From contig CAJUMI010000023.1 in NCBI GenBank assembly GCA_910587545.1, forward strand, positions 1-35,498: DNA of 35,498 nucleotides. Direction: 5' to 3'. Below the pieces are notes generated by a model. The model searched no databases, was not told the DNA's origin, and saw only the letters and a list, made by a program, of their open reading frames with translations. Below are positions 8,354 through 17,256 of the stretch, in pieces. The translations under genes and the position numbers were made by a program. Origin of the DNA: an uncultured Muribaculaceae bacterium. GTDB lineage: Bacteria; Bacteroidota; Bacteroidia; Bacteroidales; Muribaculaceae. Position 1 is the first letter of the stretch; each line of letters starts with the position of its first letter.

Positions 8354-9616
8354 TTACCACCCGCCTGAGGCTCCACCTCCGCCGGTGAAGCCCCCGCCAA
8401 ATCCACCGCCGATCGATCCGCCTCCGCCGAAGCCTCCGCCTCCGCCTCGGCCTCCGCCGATCGGTGCTATGACCACAGGTGCAAGTTTGGCGATGCGGTA
8501 GTTGCGGCCCATGCGATGGTGACAATTCAGACAAGTAAATTCCTTGACACCCAGTCCTTCACGAGATACTGTAGGTTGCACGACCACTTTGTCGGCAGTC
8601 AGTTTTGCTGTGCGCGCGTGGCAGTGCTCGCACTCGATCAGCGGCATGGACTTGTTGACGAAAGGAAATATGTCGGTCTCTCCGCACGACTGGCAATGCC
8701 ACACGTCGTAGTCGACTGATCCGATGCGTTCCTCGCAGTCCTGGGCGGGGGTGAGGAAGTCGTTGTCGTGGACTTCGTCAATCTTTGTCATCTTATGGCC
8801 GCAGTTGGGGCACTTGCGGGGACGGTTTCGCCAGTATCTCATGGCCAGGAGCAACGGAATCGTCACTATGAGAGGTACTCCCAGACCGGCAAATGAGAAG
8901 ATGAGCAGTGGCGCGCGCCAGTTTTCGAAGGCGGAGTATTTGTCGTAGGAACCGGACCGGCGCATCGACAAAATCATAGATATCACTATTAGACCGATCA
9001 GCAGAGTCAGTCCGAGGCTGAACAGCAGGTAGCCACGCAGCACATCGACGCTCTTGCCGTGTCCGTCGGCATAGTCGGCGTCGTCGACGCGCGACCTGAT
9101 TTCCTCTGCCGCCTGAGGATCTCCCAGACGCGCGGCTATGGCATCGACTGTAGCCGTCGTGCCGCCGTCATAGTCACCTTTGCGGAAGGCCGGAAACATG
9201 TCGTTGCGCAGTATGCGGCCGCAGGCGGCATCGGTCAGCGCACCTTCGACGCCGGGGCCTGTGCGGATCACGGCCTTGCGCAGATCGCGGGCCACGAGCA
9301 GCAACACACCGTTGTTATTGTCTTTTTTGCCGAGTCCCCAGAGGTTGAAGAGTTCGTTGGCATAGCTGTCTATGTCACCGCCCTCGATGTCGTCGACCAC
9401 CACGGCCACCATCTCTGCCGACGTTGTGTGTCGCAGGCGGCTTAGAGTCGAATCGATGCGTGTCTGGGCGGCGGCCGACACGATGCCGTCGGGGTTGCTG
9501 ACAAAGCGGGTGCGGTCGGCGAGATGGACGTTGGGTATCTCGTCGACTCTGTAGACGCGGCCTGTCACTGTCAGCGCGGCGAATAGCGCCAGTATCAGAG
9601 GTAATGTCTTTTTCAT
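8354..9616 (-). CDS. TPM-domain membrane protein with zinc ribbons and Gly-rich tail
   Basis: A 420-aa protein of the YgcG/TPM family. It has a signal peptide (1-20), then a TPM domain (about 35-165, with VVVDDIEG and GVLLLVARD). Two membrane segments follow at about 195-217 and 235-259, then four CxxC pairs (C269/C272, C308/C311, C329/C332, C362/C365) that look like two zinc ribbons. The last ~35 residues are almost pure Gly/Ser/Phe with a final Trp. TPM domains were first named for a phosphatase-like thylakoid protein and occur in bacterial membrane quality-control contexts; the exact role here is unknown. It is the last gene of the dut-to-dgt cluster, 31 bp after dgt, and converges on the + strand small secreted gene with a 10-bp gap. 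Confidence 0.85.
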   Translation of the reverse strand: MKKTLPLILALFAALTVTGRVYRVDEIPNVHLADRTRFVSNPDGIVSAAAQTRIDSTLSRLRHTTSAEMVAVVVDDIEGGDIDSYANELFNLWGLGKKDNNNGVLLLVARDLRKAVIRTGPGVEGALTDAACGRILRNDMFPAFRKGDYDGGTTATVDAIAARLGDPQAAEEIRSRVDDADYADGHGKSVDVLRGYLLFSLGLTLLIGLIVISMILSMRRSGSYDKYSAFENWRAPLLIFSFAGLGVPLIVTIPLLLAMRYWRNRPRKCPNCGHKMTKIDEVHDNDFLTPAQDCEERIGSVDYDVWHCQSCGETDIFPFVNKSMPLIECEHCHARTAKLTADKVVVQPTVSREGLGVKEFTCLNCHHRMGRNYRIAKLAPVVIAPIGGGRGGGGGFGGGGSIGGGFGGGFTGGGGASGGW

Positions 9617-9647
9617 ATTTCTATAACAAACTGATCGGGTTATTGTC

Positions 9648-11009
9648 TCACACGGCCGGGAGCGAGAGGCCGTTGAGTTTGCGGAAAAGGTCGAGAGCGT
9701 ACACGTCGGTCATGGCCGAAACATGGTCGAGCACGGCCTGGATCTTGCCGAACAGCGTAGGGGCCTCGACATCGTATTGCCTCGGGACTTTTGAGAGTAG
9801 CAGACGCGAATAATTGAGATCAGGGTTGACCACGGCGCCGATGAGTTTCTCGAGCAGGAAGGTGATGATGCGGTTGCCGGCAAGTTCGATGTCGACGACG
9901 TCGGAGGCGTGGTAAATCTTGTCCCACGAAAGATCGTTGCAGCGCCTGTAGGCCTCGCCCTCGATCGAGTCGAGACTCTCGAGAAGCGAACCCCGGAAGC
10001 GACCGCCGAGTATAAGATCCTCGTTGGCGATGAACGACTCTGCACAGCGTCTCACGAGCACACCGATCACACACGATCTCAGATATGCAATCTTCTCGTT
10101 GGGATCGTCGACGCGGTTCATCACCTCTGTCATGTGATCTCGCTCGCTGCTGTCGAAATAGCCCAGAAGCAGTTCGATCACTTCGTCGGAACCGAGGATC
10201 TTCAGCTTGTGGGCATCCTCGATGTCCATGATCTCATAACAGATGTCGTCGGCTGCCTCGACGATATAGACCAGTGGATGACGGGCATAGCATATACGGC
10301 CGTCAGGCCGCTCACGGCGCAGCATGCCGAGTTCCTCGGCCACCTTTACAAAGTCGTCCTGTTCGGATGTGAAGAAACCGAATTTTCCTTTGGTTGCCAT
10401 CGATGACTCGAAAGGGTATTTGACTATTGACGCCAGAGTGGAGTAGGTCATGGCGAAACCGCCGTCGCGGCGCCCTTTGAAACTGTGGGTCAGGAGCCTG
10501 AACGCATTGGCGTTGCCCTCGAAGTTGATCAGGTCCGACCACTCCCTGTCGCTTAGCCGCTCTCGCAGGAAACGGCCGCCGCCCTCGCTGAAAAATGTCG
10601 CGATGGCGCGTTCGCCCGAGTGGCCGAACGGCGGGTTGCCGAGATCGTGGGCCAGACAGGCTGCCGCCACGATGTCGCCGATGTGGGACAGCAGATTGAT
10701 CCACTGACGGTCGGCGTATCGCTCGCCGAGAGCTATGGCTATCTCGTCGGCCATCGACTTGCCGACGCATGCGACCTCTATCGAGTGGGTCAGACGGTTG
10801 TGTACGAATATGCTTCCCGGCAGAGGGAACACCTGTGTCTTGTTCTGTAGCCGTCTGAATGGCGACGAGAACACCAGACGATCGTAGTCGCGGCGGAAAT
10901 CCGTGCGTATCTTGCTTTTCTTGGGGTCGTGGTAATGCTCGAGCCCGAAACGCTTGTCATTTATAAGACGATCCCATTCCATCTTCTCTTGTAACGTGGT
11001 ATTTGCCAT
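9648..11009 (-). CDS. dgt: Deoxyguanosinetriphosphate triphosphohydrolase (dGTPase)
   Basis: A 453-aa HD-superfamily enzyme that cleaves dGTP (or other dNTPs in related members) to deoxynucleoside and tripolyphosphate. The metal site is visible as H75 (RLTHSIEVA), the H121-D122 pair (AHDLGNPPFGH) and H130. The N-terminal FRRLQNKTQVF block is typical of the Dgt family. It lies 33 bp after the flippase gene on the same strand and belongs to a cluster that begins with dut, so both ends of the cluster control the dNTP pool. Confidence 0.95.
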   Translation of the reverse strand: MANTTLQEKMEWDRLINDKRFGLEHYHDPKKSKIRTDFRRDYDRLVFSSPFRRLQNKTQVFPLPGSIFVHNRLTHSIEVACVGKSMADEIAIALGERYADRQWINLLSHIGDIVAAACLAHDLGNPPFGHSGERAIATFFSEGGGRFLRERLSDREWSDLINFEGNANAFRLLTHSFKGRRDGGFAMTYSTLASIVKYPFESSMATKGKFGFFTSEQDDFVKVAEELGMLRRERPDGRICYARHPLVYIVEAADDICYEIMDIEDAHKLKILGSDEVIELLLGYFDSSERDHMTEVMNRVDDPNEKIAYLRSCVIGVLVRRCAESFIANEDLILGGRFRGSLLESLDSIEGEAYRRCNDLSWDKIYHASDVVDIELAGNRIITFLLEKLIGAVVNPDLNYSRLLLSKVPRQYDVEAPTLFGKIQAVLDHVSAMTDVYALDLFRKLNGLSLPAV

Positions 11010-11042
11010 TATGAAAGCGAATTTACGAAAATAATTTGAATT

Positions 11043-12407
11043 TCAACAGAAGAGCAGAGTCTTGATGGCGATGGCCGTGAGAATTACTGCGGTTGCGGCG
11101 GCGGTGAGCGAGAGCAGGCGGCGTGGCAGGACTATGCCGTAGCGACGACGGCAGACTGTGGCGGTCAGCGCGGCGTAGAAGGCATACCAGACAATGTAGG
11201 ATATGCCGAGGCCTGTGTATGACCATAGGCTGTAGGCGATTATATTGAGGGAGAGGCCAACGGTGACGCTGGCGGTTTCGGTGAATATGTAGGCCCGGGA
11301 GTCGCCGGCGGCAAGGATGCGGTAGGCGTAGCACAGCGATATGCCGCGGTAAAGAGCTCCGACTATCGCGAAAGTGACAAAAGGCATGACCTCGCCGAAA
11401 CTCGATGAGTAGAGAAGCCTGACGATGAAGTCTGAAAGCAGGACGAAGACGACGGCTACGGGAGTGACGAGGCGGATGACAAGCGAAACCTCGTGGGTCA
11501 TTACGGTGCACGCGGCAGAGTGCCGGCCGATGAAGCGCGTAAGGCGGGGGTAGTACTCGACAGCTATCGCCGAAAAGATGATGCCGACGTAGCTGTTGAC
11601 GAGTGTGTAGCCTGACTGGTAGATGCCGAGAGCCGACTCGCCGCCGCGGCTGTTGATATAGGCGGCGAGGATGTAGTTCATCAGAGTGGTCAGCAGTACC
11701 GACACCGAGATCGAGAGCCCGAGCCCGAGAAATCCGCGGCCTTCGAGCCAGAGAGTGCGCCGGTCGGGGCGGCATGTCGGGGGGGCGATGCGTAGACGGC
11801 GGAACCGGACACATGCGGCCACGGCGAGGGCATAGATGTTTATGACGGGGACAATGGCGTGCAGACGGAAGACATAGAGCATAGGCAGCGATATGGCTGT
11901 GGCGGCGATGCCGGCCTCGATGTTGGAGCGGGCTATGGCGCGCAGCCGTTCGTGAGCCTGGAGAATGGCAAACTCGCCGGCCGAGTAGGCTGTGAAGAAT
12001 ACGGCAGGAGCGAGAGCGGCGAAGTGGAGGCTGTAGGCGATCGATCCGTTGTAAGCCGATGCGCTCAGCAGAGGCGAGATTACAATTATGGCCGCGGCGC
12101 CGAGCAGACCGAGCAACAGCGCCCAGCGGCGGACTACGTCGGCTTTGAGCGCCCGGCGGTCGGGGCTGTCGGGCAAAGAGAGATCGCGCACGGCGCTGTC
12201 GCGGATGTTGAGCTGTGTGGCTGTGGAGACGAGTGTAGAGCCGTTGACGAGAATCGTGTTCAGTCCGACGCCCACAGGTCCGAGCCAGATGGCGATCAGC
12301 TTCGTGCGGATCACAGAGCATGCGATGTTGACGGCTTGGGCTGATCCGAGGATGGCGACAGCCGACAGTACGCGCGCGGTGAGTGATGACTTTTTGCCGG
12401 AAGCCAT
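11043..12407 (-). CDS. Polysaccharide flippase (Wzx/MOP superfamily)
   Basis: A 454-aa integral membrane protein with about a dozen hydrophobic helices spread over its length. The N-terminal region (SAQAVNIACSVIRTKLIAI, then WLGPVGVGL) and the mid-protein pattern AAYINSRGGESALGIYQSGY are typical of O-antigen or oligosaccharide flippases. Such proteins move undecaprenyl-linked glycans across the inner membrane. No glycosyltransferase genes are adjacent, so the substrate cannot be told from context. It starts 9 bp after the EnvC-like gene ends and is probably translated from the same mRNA. Confidence 0.88.
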   Translation of the reverse strand: MASGKKSSLTARVLSAVAILGSAQAVNIACSVIRTKLIAIWLGPVGVGLNTILVNGSTLVSTATQLNIRDSAVRDLSLPDSPDRRALKADVVRRWALLLGLLGAAAIIVISPLLSASAYNGSIAYSLHFAALAPAVFFTAYSAGEFAILQAHERLRAIARSNIEAGIAATAISLPMLYVFRLHAIVPVINIYALAVAACVRFRRLRIAPPTCRPDRRTLWLEGRGFLGLGLSISVSVLLTTLMNYILAAYINSRGGESALGIYQSGYTLVNSYVGIIFSAIAVEYYPRLTRFIGRHSAACTVMTHEVSLVIRLVTPVAVVFVLLSDFIVRLLYSSSFGEVMPFVTFAIVGALYRGISLCYAYRILAAGDSRAYIFTETASVTVGLSLNIIAYSLWSYTGLGISYIVWYAFYAALTATVCRRRYGIVLPRRLLSLTAAATAVILTAIAIKTLLFC

Positions 12408-12416
12408 GGACTGAAG

Positions 12417-13802
12417 CTATTTTACCCAGTCTTCGGGATTGAGTTTGGCGCGTTCGCGGCGCACTTCGAAGTGGAGCACCGTGCGGTTGCCGTCGTCGGG
12501 ATCGGAGTAGATGGCGCCGATAGTCTGTCCGGCCTTTACCTTGTCGCCTTTCTTGACGGCGAGACTGTCGATGCCTGCGTAGACGGTGAGATAATTACCG
12601 TGGCGCAGCATCACGACATTCTGGTATCCGCTGACGTGGAAGACCGACGACACTTCGCCGTCGAATACAGCCCGGGCCGATGCACCCTGCGGGGTCTCGA
12701 TGTCGATGCCGCTGTTGTTGATCTTGACGGTCGAGACCTCATGGTGGCTGTTGAGGCCGAAATGACTGACGATCGAGTAACGTCCGGCCACCGGGAAGGG
12801 CATACGTCCTTTGTTTGACTCGAATGAACCGGTGAGGGCGACGCGCTCTGACGCTTCGCGCTCGAACTTGGTGCTGTCGTTGGATCTCTTGGAGTTATCG
12901 CTTTTTTTGTCTGTCGCGTCAGACGATGCTGTCTGATCGTTCTTTGAGCCGGTCCGGGATTCGTTTTTATTGGCGGCCACGGCAGCCTTGCGCGCCTCTT
13001 CGGCTTTCTTTTTGGCCTCAGCTGCGAGACGGGCTTCCTCGGCCTTACGGGCTTCTTCGGCGCGGCGCGCCTCTTCGGCGATGATGCGGTCGAGTTCGGT
13101 GTCAAGATCCTTGAGCAGTTTCTGCTTTTCGGCAAGTGCTTTTTTGAGCGACGACCCTTGGCGCTTGAGATCTGAGACGAGCGACTCGGTTTCTGTCTTT
13201 GTGGCTTGCAGGCGTTTGTTTTCTTCGGTGAGGTCTGACAGCTTTCTCGAGCGCTCGGCTCTTATGCCCCTGACGCGGTCGCGCCGCGAGGCAAGATCAG
13301 AAGCGAGTTCGCGGATCTCATGAGTCTTGTCCTTCTGCCAGAGTTTGATCTGCTGGAGATAGCGGTAGCGGCGGTAAGCCTCGGTGAAGTCGGCCGAGGA
13401 GAAGATCAGGGCAAGTGCGCTCATCTGTTGTCTGCGGGCGCGCGTGGCCCGCAGATTGTCGGCATAAGACTCGCGAAGTGAGGCGAGATTTTTATCCATT
13501 CGTGCTATGGTGTCGTCAAGCGCTGTGATCTGACTGTCGATGCCTGCAAGCTCACGGCGGAGATTTTCGATGAGCCGTGCGCTACGCTCTGCGTCGGCGT
13601 TGAGCGAGGCAAGACGATTAAGCTGACGCTTGGTCTCGGCAGTGTTCTGATTGATTTTCTTGCGGGTGCGTTCGAGTTCGCCTGCGGCGACGCGCCTCTC
13701 TTTTTTGACGCTTTGCGCATTCCGTTGTGGACTGGCTGCCGAAACGTCGAAGGCAAGAGCCATCGTCAGACACGTCATAGATAAGATCAGTAAGCGGTGC
13801 AT
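12417..13802 (-). CDS. EnvC-like murein hydrolase activator (degenerate LytM/M23)
   Basis: A 461-aa periplasmic protein with a signal peptide (1-23), a long coiled coil (about 28-120 and 160-245), an Ala/Glu/Lys-rich linker (245-320), and a C-terminal LytM/M23 domain (about 335-461). The zinc-peptidase residues are mostly lost: the first His is N363 (NNSGID, D367 kept), the YAH position is YAG (G410), and HLH is VLH (only H444 kept). This is the pattern of EnvC-type activators that switch on amidases at the division site rather than cut peptidoglycan themselves. The annotation 'peptidase' would therefore be misleading. It sits between the DUF4292 lipoprotein and the flippase. Confidence 0.88.
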   Translation of the reverse strand: MHRLLILSMTCLTMALAFDVSAASPQRNAQSVKKERRVAAGELERTRKKINQNTAETKRQLNRLASLNADAERSARLIENLRRELAGIDSQITALDDTIARMDKNLASLRESYADNLRATRARRQQMSALALIFSSADFTEAYRRYRYLQQIKLWQKDKTHEIRELASDLASRRDRVRGIRAERSRKLSDLTEENKRLQATKTETESLVSDLKRQGSSLKKALAEKQKLLKDLDTELDRIIAEEARRAEEARKAEEARLAAEAKKKAEEARKAAVAANKNESRTGSKNDQTASSDATDKKSDNSKRSNDSTKFEREASERVALTGSFESNKGRMPFPVAGRYSIVSHFGLNSHHEVSTVKINNSGIDIETPQGASARAVFDGEVSSVFHVSGYQNVVMLRHGNYLTVYAGIDSLAVKKGDKVKAGQTIGAIYSDPDDGNRTVLHFEVRRERAKLNPEDWVK

Positions 13803-13833
13803 AGCAAAAACGGATGGTTGGTTAGGCGGTCGG

Positions 13834-14700
13834 TCACTGCTTAGAGCCGAGCGATTTTATGAGTTGGGCGAAAGGTATGCGCCGATAGCCTTTCGGCAGA
13901 TTGCGTGCGGGCGACAGCCCGTTGTTCCAGGAAGCGGTCTCAAGTGACCATTTGAACGAGGCTTCGAGCGACTGCTTGCCGTAGCGGGCCGAGATGTCGG
14001 CCGACGGGCTGACAGGTCCGGCGTCTGTGGCTAATGGAACGGCGTATGAGCATTGTGCCTCGCCTTTGCCCGGCATCGCTATCGACAGCGACGACAGAAC
14101 GGTTTCGGGCACACATAAGAGTGTGTAGTGCCAGGGCAGAGCCGAGGCTTTTGGAGTGAGAATGATCTTGTCACCGTCGTCGCTGACGCGGAATTTGCCT
14201 GCGAGGCTGCCGGCTGAGTCTCGGGCTCCGGGATAGGTGACTCGTCCGAGCAGAACGTCCTGGATGTCGGACAGATCAAGTCCTGAAGCGGTAGTCAGCC
14301 TTGACATGGATTCCACGACAATAGTGCGGTTGAGCTTTTCGTAAAAATAGATGCTGTCGGTGTCGGCGTATAGGCCGCCGACCTCGAAGCCGAGCATCCT
14401 GAAAGAAATGCGTATCTCACGGCCGCGTATCATCGTGGCCTTGCCTGAAATTGTCAAGTTTTTGGGTGAGCGCAGCGAACACTTGACCGACATACTGACA
14501 TCTGACCAAGGGCGATAGCCGTTTAGCAGTGTTTTGAACTGCTCTTTCGGCGAGAGATTACTGTCGGCTGCGGAGGCAACGGGTTGCCCGGTCAGGCCGG
14601 GTGGCGAGGCATTGCGCGACGAGCGGCAAGCGGGCAGCATGGCCAGAATGCAGAAACAGAAAATGGCAGAAAGCGATATAAGCGATGTCCTACGGTTCAT
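13834..14700 (-). CDS. DUF4292 lipoprotein
   Basis: A 288-aa predicted lipoprotein. The signal peptide ends in the lipobox LPAC, making C25 the lipidated residue. The rest is beta-rich and fits the DUF4292 family, which is fixed between a TPR protein and an M23/EnvC protein in many Bacteroidota. Its fold and position suggest a LolB/LolA-like envelope lipid or lipoprotein-handling role, but that is inference. The start overlaps the stop of the TPR gene by 11 bases, showing translational coupling. Confidence 0.85.
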   Translation of the reverse strand: MNRRTSLISLSAIFCFCILAMLPACRSSRNASPPGLTGQPVASAADSNLSPKEQFKTLLNGYRPWSDVSMSVKCSLRSPKNLTISGKATMIRGREIRISFRMLGFEVGGLYADTDSIYFYEKLNRTIVVESMSRLTTASGLDLSDIQDVLLGRVTYPGARDSAGSLAGKFRVSDDGDKIILTPKASALPWHYTLLCVPETVLSSLSIAMPGKGEAQCSYAVPLATDAGPVSPSADISARYGKQSLEASFKWSLETASWNNGLSPARNLPKGYRRIPFAQLIKSLGSKQ

Positions 14701-16600
14701 TAGCGGTTATTTTGCGATGCTTGATTTTTGCTTTTATGCGGTCGGGGTCGCCTGGATTGCGGGCAAGTGCCTGTTTCCAGTAGCCGACGGCTTCATCAAC
14801 CTTGCCGCAGCGGAAGTAAATGTCTCCGGCGTGGTCGAAAAGTTCCGACGATCCGGGGGCTGCGGGGCTGTCATCGGCGGTTCTTTCTGCCGCGACTTCC
14901 TCGATCACTTCTTCAGGTGAGGCTTCATCGGTATTCTTTATGGTGATCTCGTCGATAGCGGAGTCAATCGAGTCGATTGCATTGTCGAGACTGACGAGTT
15001 TCAGAGTGTTGTCGATCTGCTCGCGGGCGGCCTCATAGTCGCCTTTCTTGTAAAGCACCCATGCGTAGGTGTCGAGATAGGTGGTGTTGTCGGGTTCGTG
15101 GCGCACGACTCTGCGGGCATAGTTCTCCGCAAGATCAAGAAGGGTGTCGGTCTCGGCGTAGTAGTAGGCCACGTTGTTCATGGCCATGTAGTTGTAAGGA
15201 TTGGCTTTAAGAGCCTGCCCGTATGCGGCAAAAGCATCGTTGCGGCGGTGCTTCTGGTAGTAGAAGTCACCGAGCATGGACTTGAACTCTGACAGCTCCT
15301 CGGGATCGGTGATGGTGGAGTCGGGATAGTTTTCAAGCAGGCTGATGGCCGCGTCAGTGTCACCGGAAAGCGAGCGGTATGCAGCCTCGGGACGGATAAA
15401 AGTAAGGTCGCCGGGAAACATTTCGGCTCCGTTGGCCAAGGCATCGGCCGCGGCTTTATAGTCGCCGGCATTGACGTACATCTGAGCCTGAAACAGCCAG
15501 TTGTTGCGCTCCGACGGTTCGAGCGAGACTGCATAATTCATCTGTTCGGCAGCCTGGAGCGGCTGCTGCATGCCTGCGAGATATTCGGCGTAGAGCCGGT
15601 AGACGTCGGGCTCACCGGAGTTGACGTCGAGAAGAGTCTCGAAGAGACTGTCGATGCTCGCCCTGCGGGTTGTGTCGTTGGAGTAGGTCCTAATGTAGTT
15701 GACGATGAAATTCATTTTGGATTCGAACTCCAGTTCGGGGCTCCTGACCGCACGCAGGGCCTCGCGTTCGAAAGCCGTGCTGTCGCCTTGTTCCTGAAGA
15801 AACTGCGCGCGCATAAGTATGGCGCTGCCGTTGGTGGAGTCGAGCTGGCAGGCGTGGTCGAGGTAGCGGAGCGCCGAATCCGGCCGTCCGATCGAATTGA
15901 AGATCTGTCCTACGGCGAGGGCGGTGTAGGAGTCGTCGGGCGAGGTGCTGTAGAGCGATCCGAGTTCGCTGATTATCGCCGCAGTGTCTTTGGCGAAAGC
16001 GTAGGCACGGATTTTAAGGTCGCTTATATGGGCTGATTTGCCGACACGGTTTTCAAGATCGGAAAAGACTTTGATAGCGCGTGATGTGTAGGATGTGTCA
16101 CCTGTCATGGCCTTTAAAAGGTAGCTGCGGCCGAGCTGGAGTCTGACTTCGTTGCGGTCGGGGAACTGTGAGGCCATCATCTCAGCAGTGCGAAGATTGT
16201 CGTCCCAGCGCCGGAAGTTGGATGTCAGCGAGAGCAGGCGAGAGCCTTCGAAGTAGTCGGCCGTCTTGAGCCTGTAGCCGTCGAACATCATCCTGAAGGC
16301 GTTTTCGACCGCCGCCGAGTCGTTTGACCCGGTGACGAGCGCCCACTCTCCTACGCGCATTTTCAGCTCCGGATCGTCGGGATCGAGATTGTATGCTCTG
16401 CCGAGGAGCTCTCCATAAAGATTGTAATTTTCATCCATGAAGGCATCGATGGCTTCGATAAAATAATAGGAAGCCTTGCGTCGTCGCGCCTCGTCGTCCC
16501 ATGAACTTTTTTTTGCGCTGCATAGCATGCCGCCCGCCAGCGTCAGAGCCAGTGCGGTGAGTAAGAACTTATGGGTCAGGTGATGTCGGGAGAAAGCCAT
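14690..16600 (-). CDS. Tetratricopeptide repeat protein, secreted
   Basis: A 636-aa protein with a Sec signal peptide (about 1-29) and TPR-type helical repeats over most of its length, for example around the A..NLDPDDPELKMRVGEWAL, AYGQALKANPYNYMAMNNVAYYYAE and GYWKQALARNPGDP segments. TPR arrays act as protein-binding scaffolds; the periplasm or inner face of the outer membrane is the likely location. The conserved neighbours (dut before, DUF4292 lipoprotein and EnvC after) suggest a part in envelope assembly. An acidic stretch near residues 560-600 (EEVIEEVAAE) separates the last repeat from the rest. Confidence 0.87.
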   Translation of the reverse strand: MAFSRHHLTHKFLLTALALTLAGGMLCSAKKSSWDDEARRRKASYYFIEAIDAFMDENYNLYGELLGRAYNLDPDDPELKMRVGEWALVTGSNDSAAVENAFRMMFDGYRLKTADYFEGSRLLSLTSNFRRWDDNLRTAEMMASQFPDRNEVRLQLGRSYLLKAMTGDTSYTSRAIKVFSDLENRVGKSAHISDLKIRAYAFAKDTAAIISELGSLYSTSPDDSYTALAVGQIFNSIGRPDSALRYLDHACQLDSTNGSAILMRAQFLQEQGDSTAFEREALRAVRSPELEFESKMNFIVNYIRTYSNDTTRRASIDSLFETLLDVNSGEPDVYRLYAEYLAGMQQPLQAAEQMNYAVSLEPSERNNWLFQAQMYVNAGDYKAAADALANGAEMFPGDLTFIRPEAAYRSLSGDTDAAISLLENYPDSTITDPEELSEFKSMLGDFYYQKHRRNDAFAAYGQALKANPYNYMAMNNVAYYYAETDTLLDLAENYARRVVRHEPDNTTYLDTYAWVLYKKGDYEAAREQIDNTLKLVSLDNAIDSIDSAIDEITIKNTDEASPEEVIEEVAAERTADDSPAAPGSSELFDHAGDIYFRCGKVDEAVGYWKQALARNPGDPDRIKAKIKHRKITANEP

Positions 16601-16619
16601 GAGTCGTGAAATTTTTAAT

Positions 16620-17063
16620 TTATTCTATACCTGTATGACCAAAAGCTCCGTCGCCTCGGACAGTCTCGTTGATACGGTCGACAAGCTCCCATTCGACGTG
16701 GCTGTACTGTTTGATAACCATCTGGCATATACGGTCGCCGTCGTTGATCACGAATGGTTTGTCTGAAAGGTTGATCACGATGATGCCGATGTCGCCGCGA
16801 TAGTCGGCGTCAACAGTGCCGGGAGAGTTGGCAAGAGTGATGCCGTGCTTGAGCGCCATGCCGCTGCGCGGTCGGATCTGCATTTCATAGCCCTGCGGCA
16901 GCTGTACGCGCAGACCTGTCGGCACCAGCACACGCTGCATAGGCTGCACGATGATCGGTTCTTTTGTGAAAGCTCTCACGTCCATACCTGCGGCCGAAGG
17001 GGTCTCGTAGGATGGGAGAGCGTTGCCCGAATTGTTTATGATCTTGACTTTGAGTCGGTCCAT
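16620..17063 (-). CDS. dut: dUTP diphosphatase
   Basis: A 147-aa trimeric-type dUTPase that converts dUTP to dUMP and keeps uracil out of DNA. The five motifs are present: AAGMDVRA (1), RPRSGMALKHGI (2), GTVDADYRGDIG (3), GDRICQMVI (4) and RGDGAFGHTG (5). Motif 5 has Ala where Gly is usual, a mild change. It is the first gene of the - strand cluster, directly behind a full consensus promoter, and the TPR gene follows after 19 bp. Confidence 0.97.
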   Translation of the reverse strand: MDRLKVKIINNSGNALPSYETPSAAGMDVRAFTKEPIIVQPMQRVLVPTGLRVQLPQGYEMQIRPRSGMALKHGITLANSPGTVDADYRGDIGIIVINLSDKPFVINDGDRICQMVIKQYSHVEWELVDRINETVRGDGAFGHTGIE

Positions 17064-17099
17064 TTGTCAGATGTTTACTTGTTTAACTATTAACATCTA

Positions 17100-17131
17100 C
17101 AAAAGTAGTGAAGTTCTCGTTTTTGTGCAAA
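17100..17131 (-). promoter_or_regulatory. Promoter of the dut cluster
   Basis: On the - strand, TTTG (17131-17128), 20 nt, then TACTTTTG (17107-17100) is an exact match to the Bacteroidota -33/-7 consensus. It predicts a start near 17094, about 30 nt before the dut ATG. Confidence 0.75.
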
Positions 17132-17183
17132 TCAAGGCGCTTACTTTTTCTCATGGCATATTTCTATTATTTTGCAATATTGT

Positions 17184-17214
17184 TTTGCTGCTTGCTGTAG
17201 ATTGACTATTTTTG
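17184..17214 (+). promoter_or_regulatory. Promoter of the 651-aa repeat protein gene
   Basis: TTTG (17184-17187), 19 nt, then TATTTTTG (17207-17214) matches the Bacteroidota consensus exactly. The predicted start near 17221 leaves a leader of about 36 nt. It diverges from the dut promoter 50 bp away. Confidence 0.75.
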
Positions 17215-17256
17215 TGTGCTTAATGTAGAATTCAACTCACATTTAAAAACTTTTTC

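Noticed and set aside
8390..8460. Possible CRISPR or simple-sequence repeat (cctccgccg units)
   Set aside because: The repetition is the codon pattern of the Gly-rich tail of the TPM protein; no spacers of fixed length.
11023..12321. A 432-codon Arg/His/Pro-rich frame on - overlapping the flippase
   Set aside because: It is a frame shadow of the flippase gene with implausible composition; the other frame encodes clear membrane helices.
17064..17256. Hidden small gene or ncRNA in the dut upstream gap
   Set aside because: The gap is explained by two divergent consensus promoters and short leaders; no ORF or stable hairpin seen.
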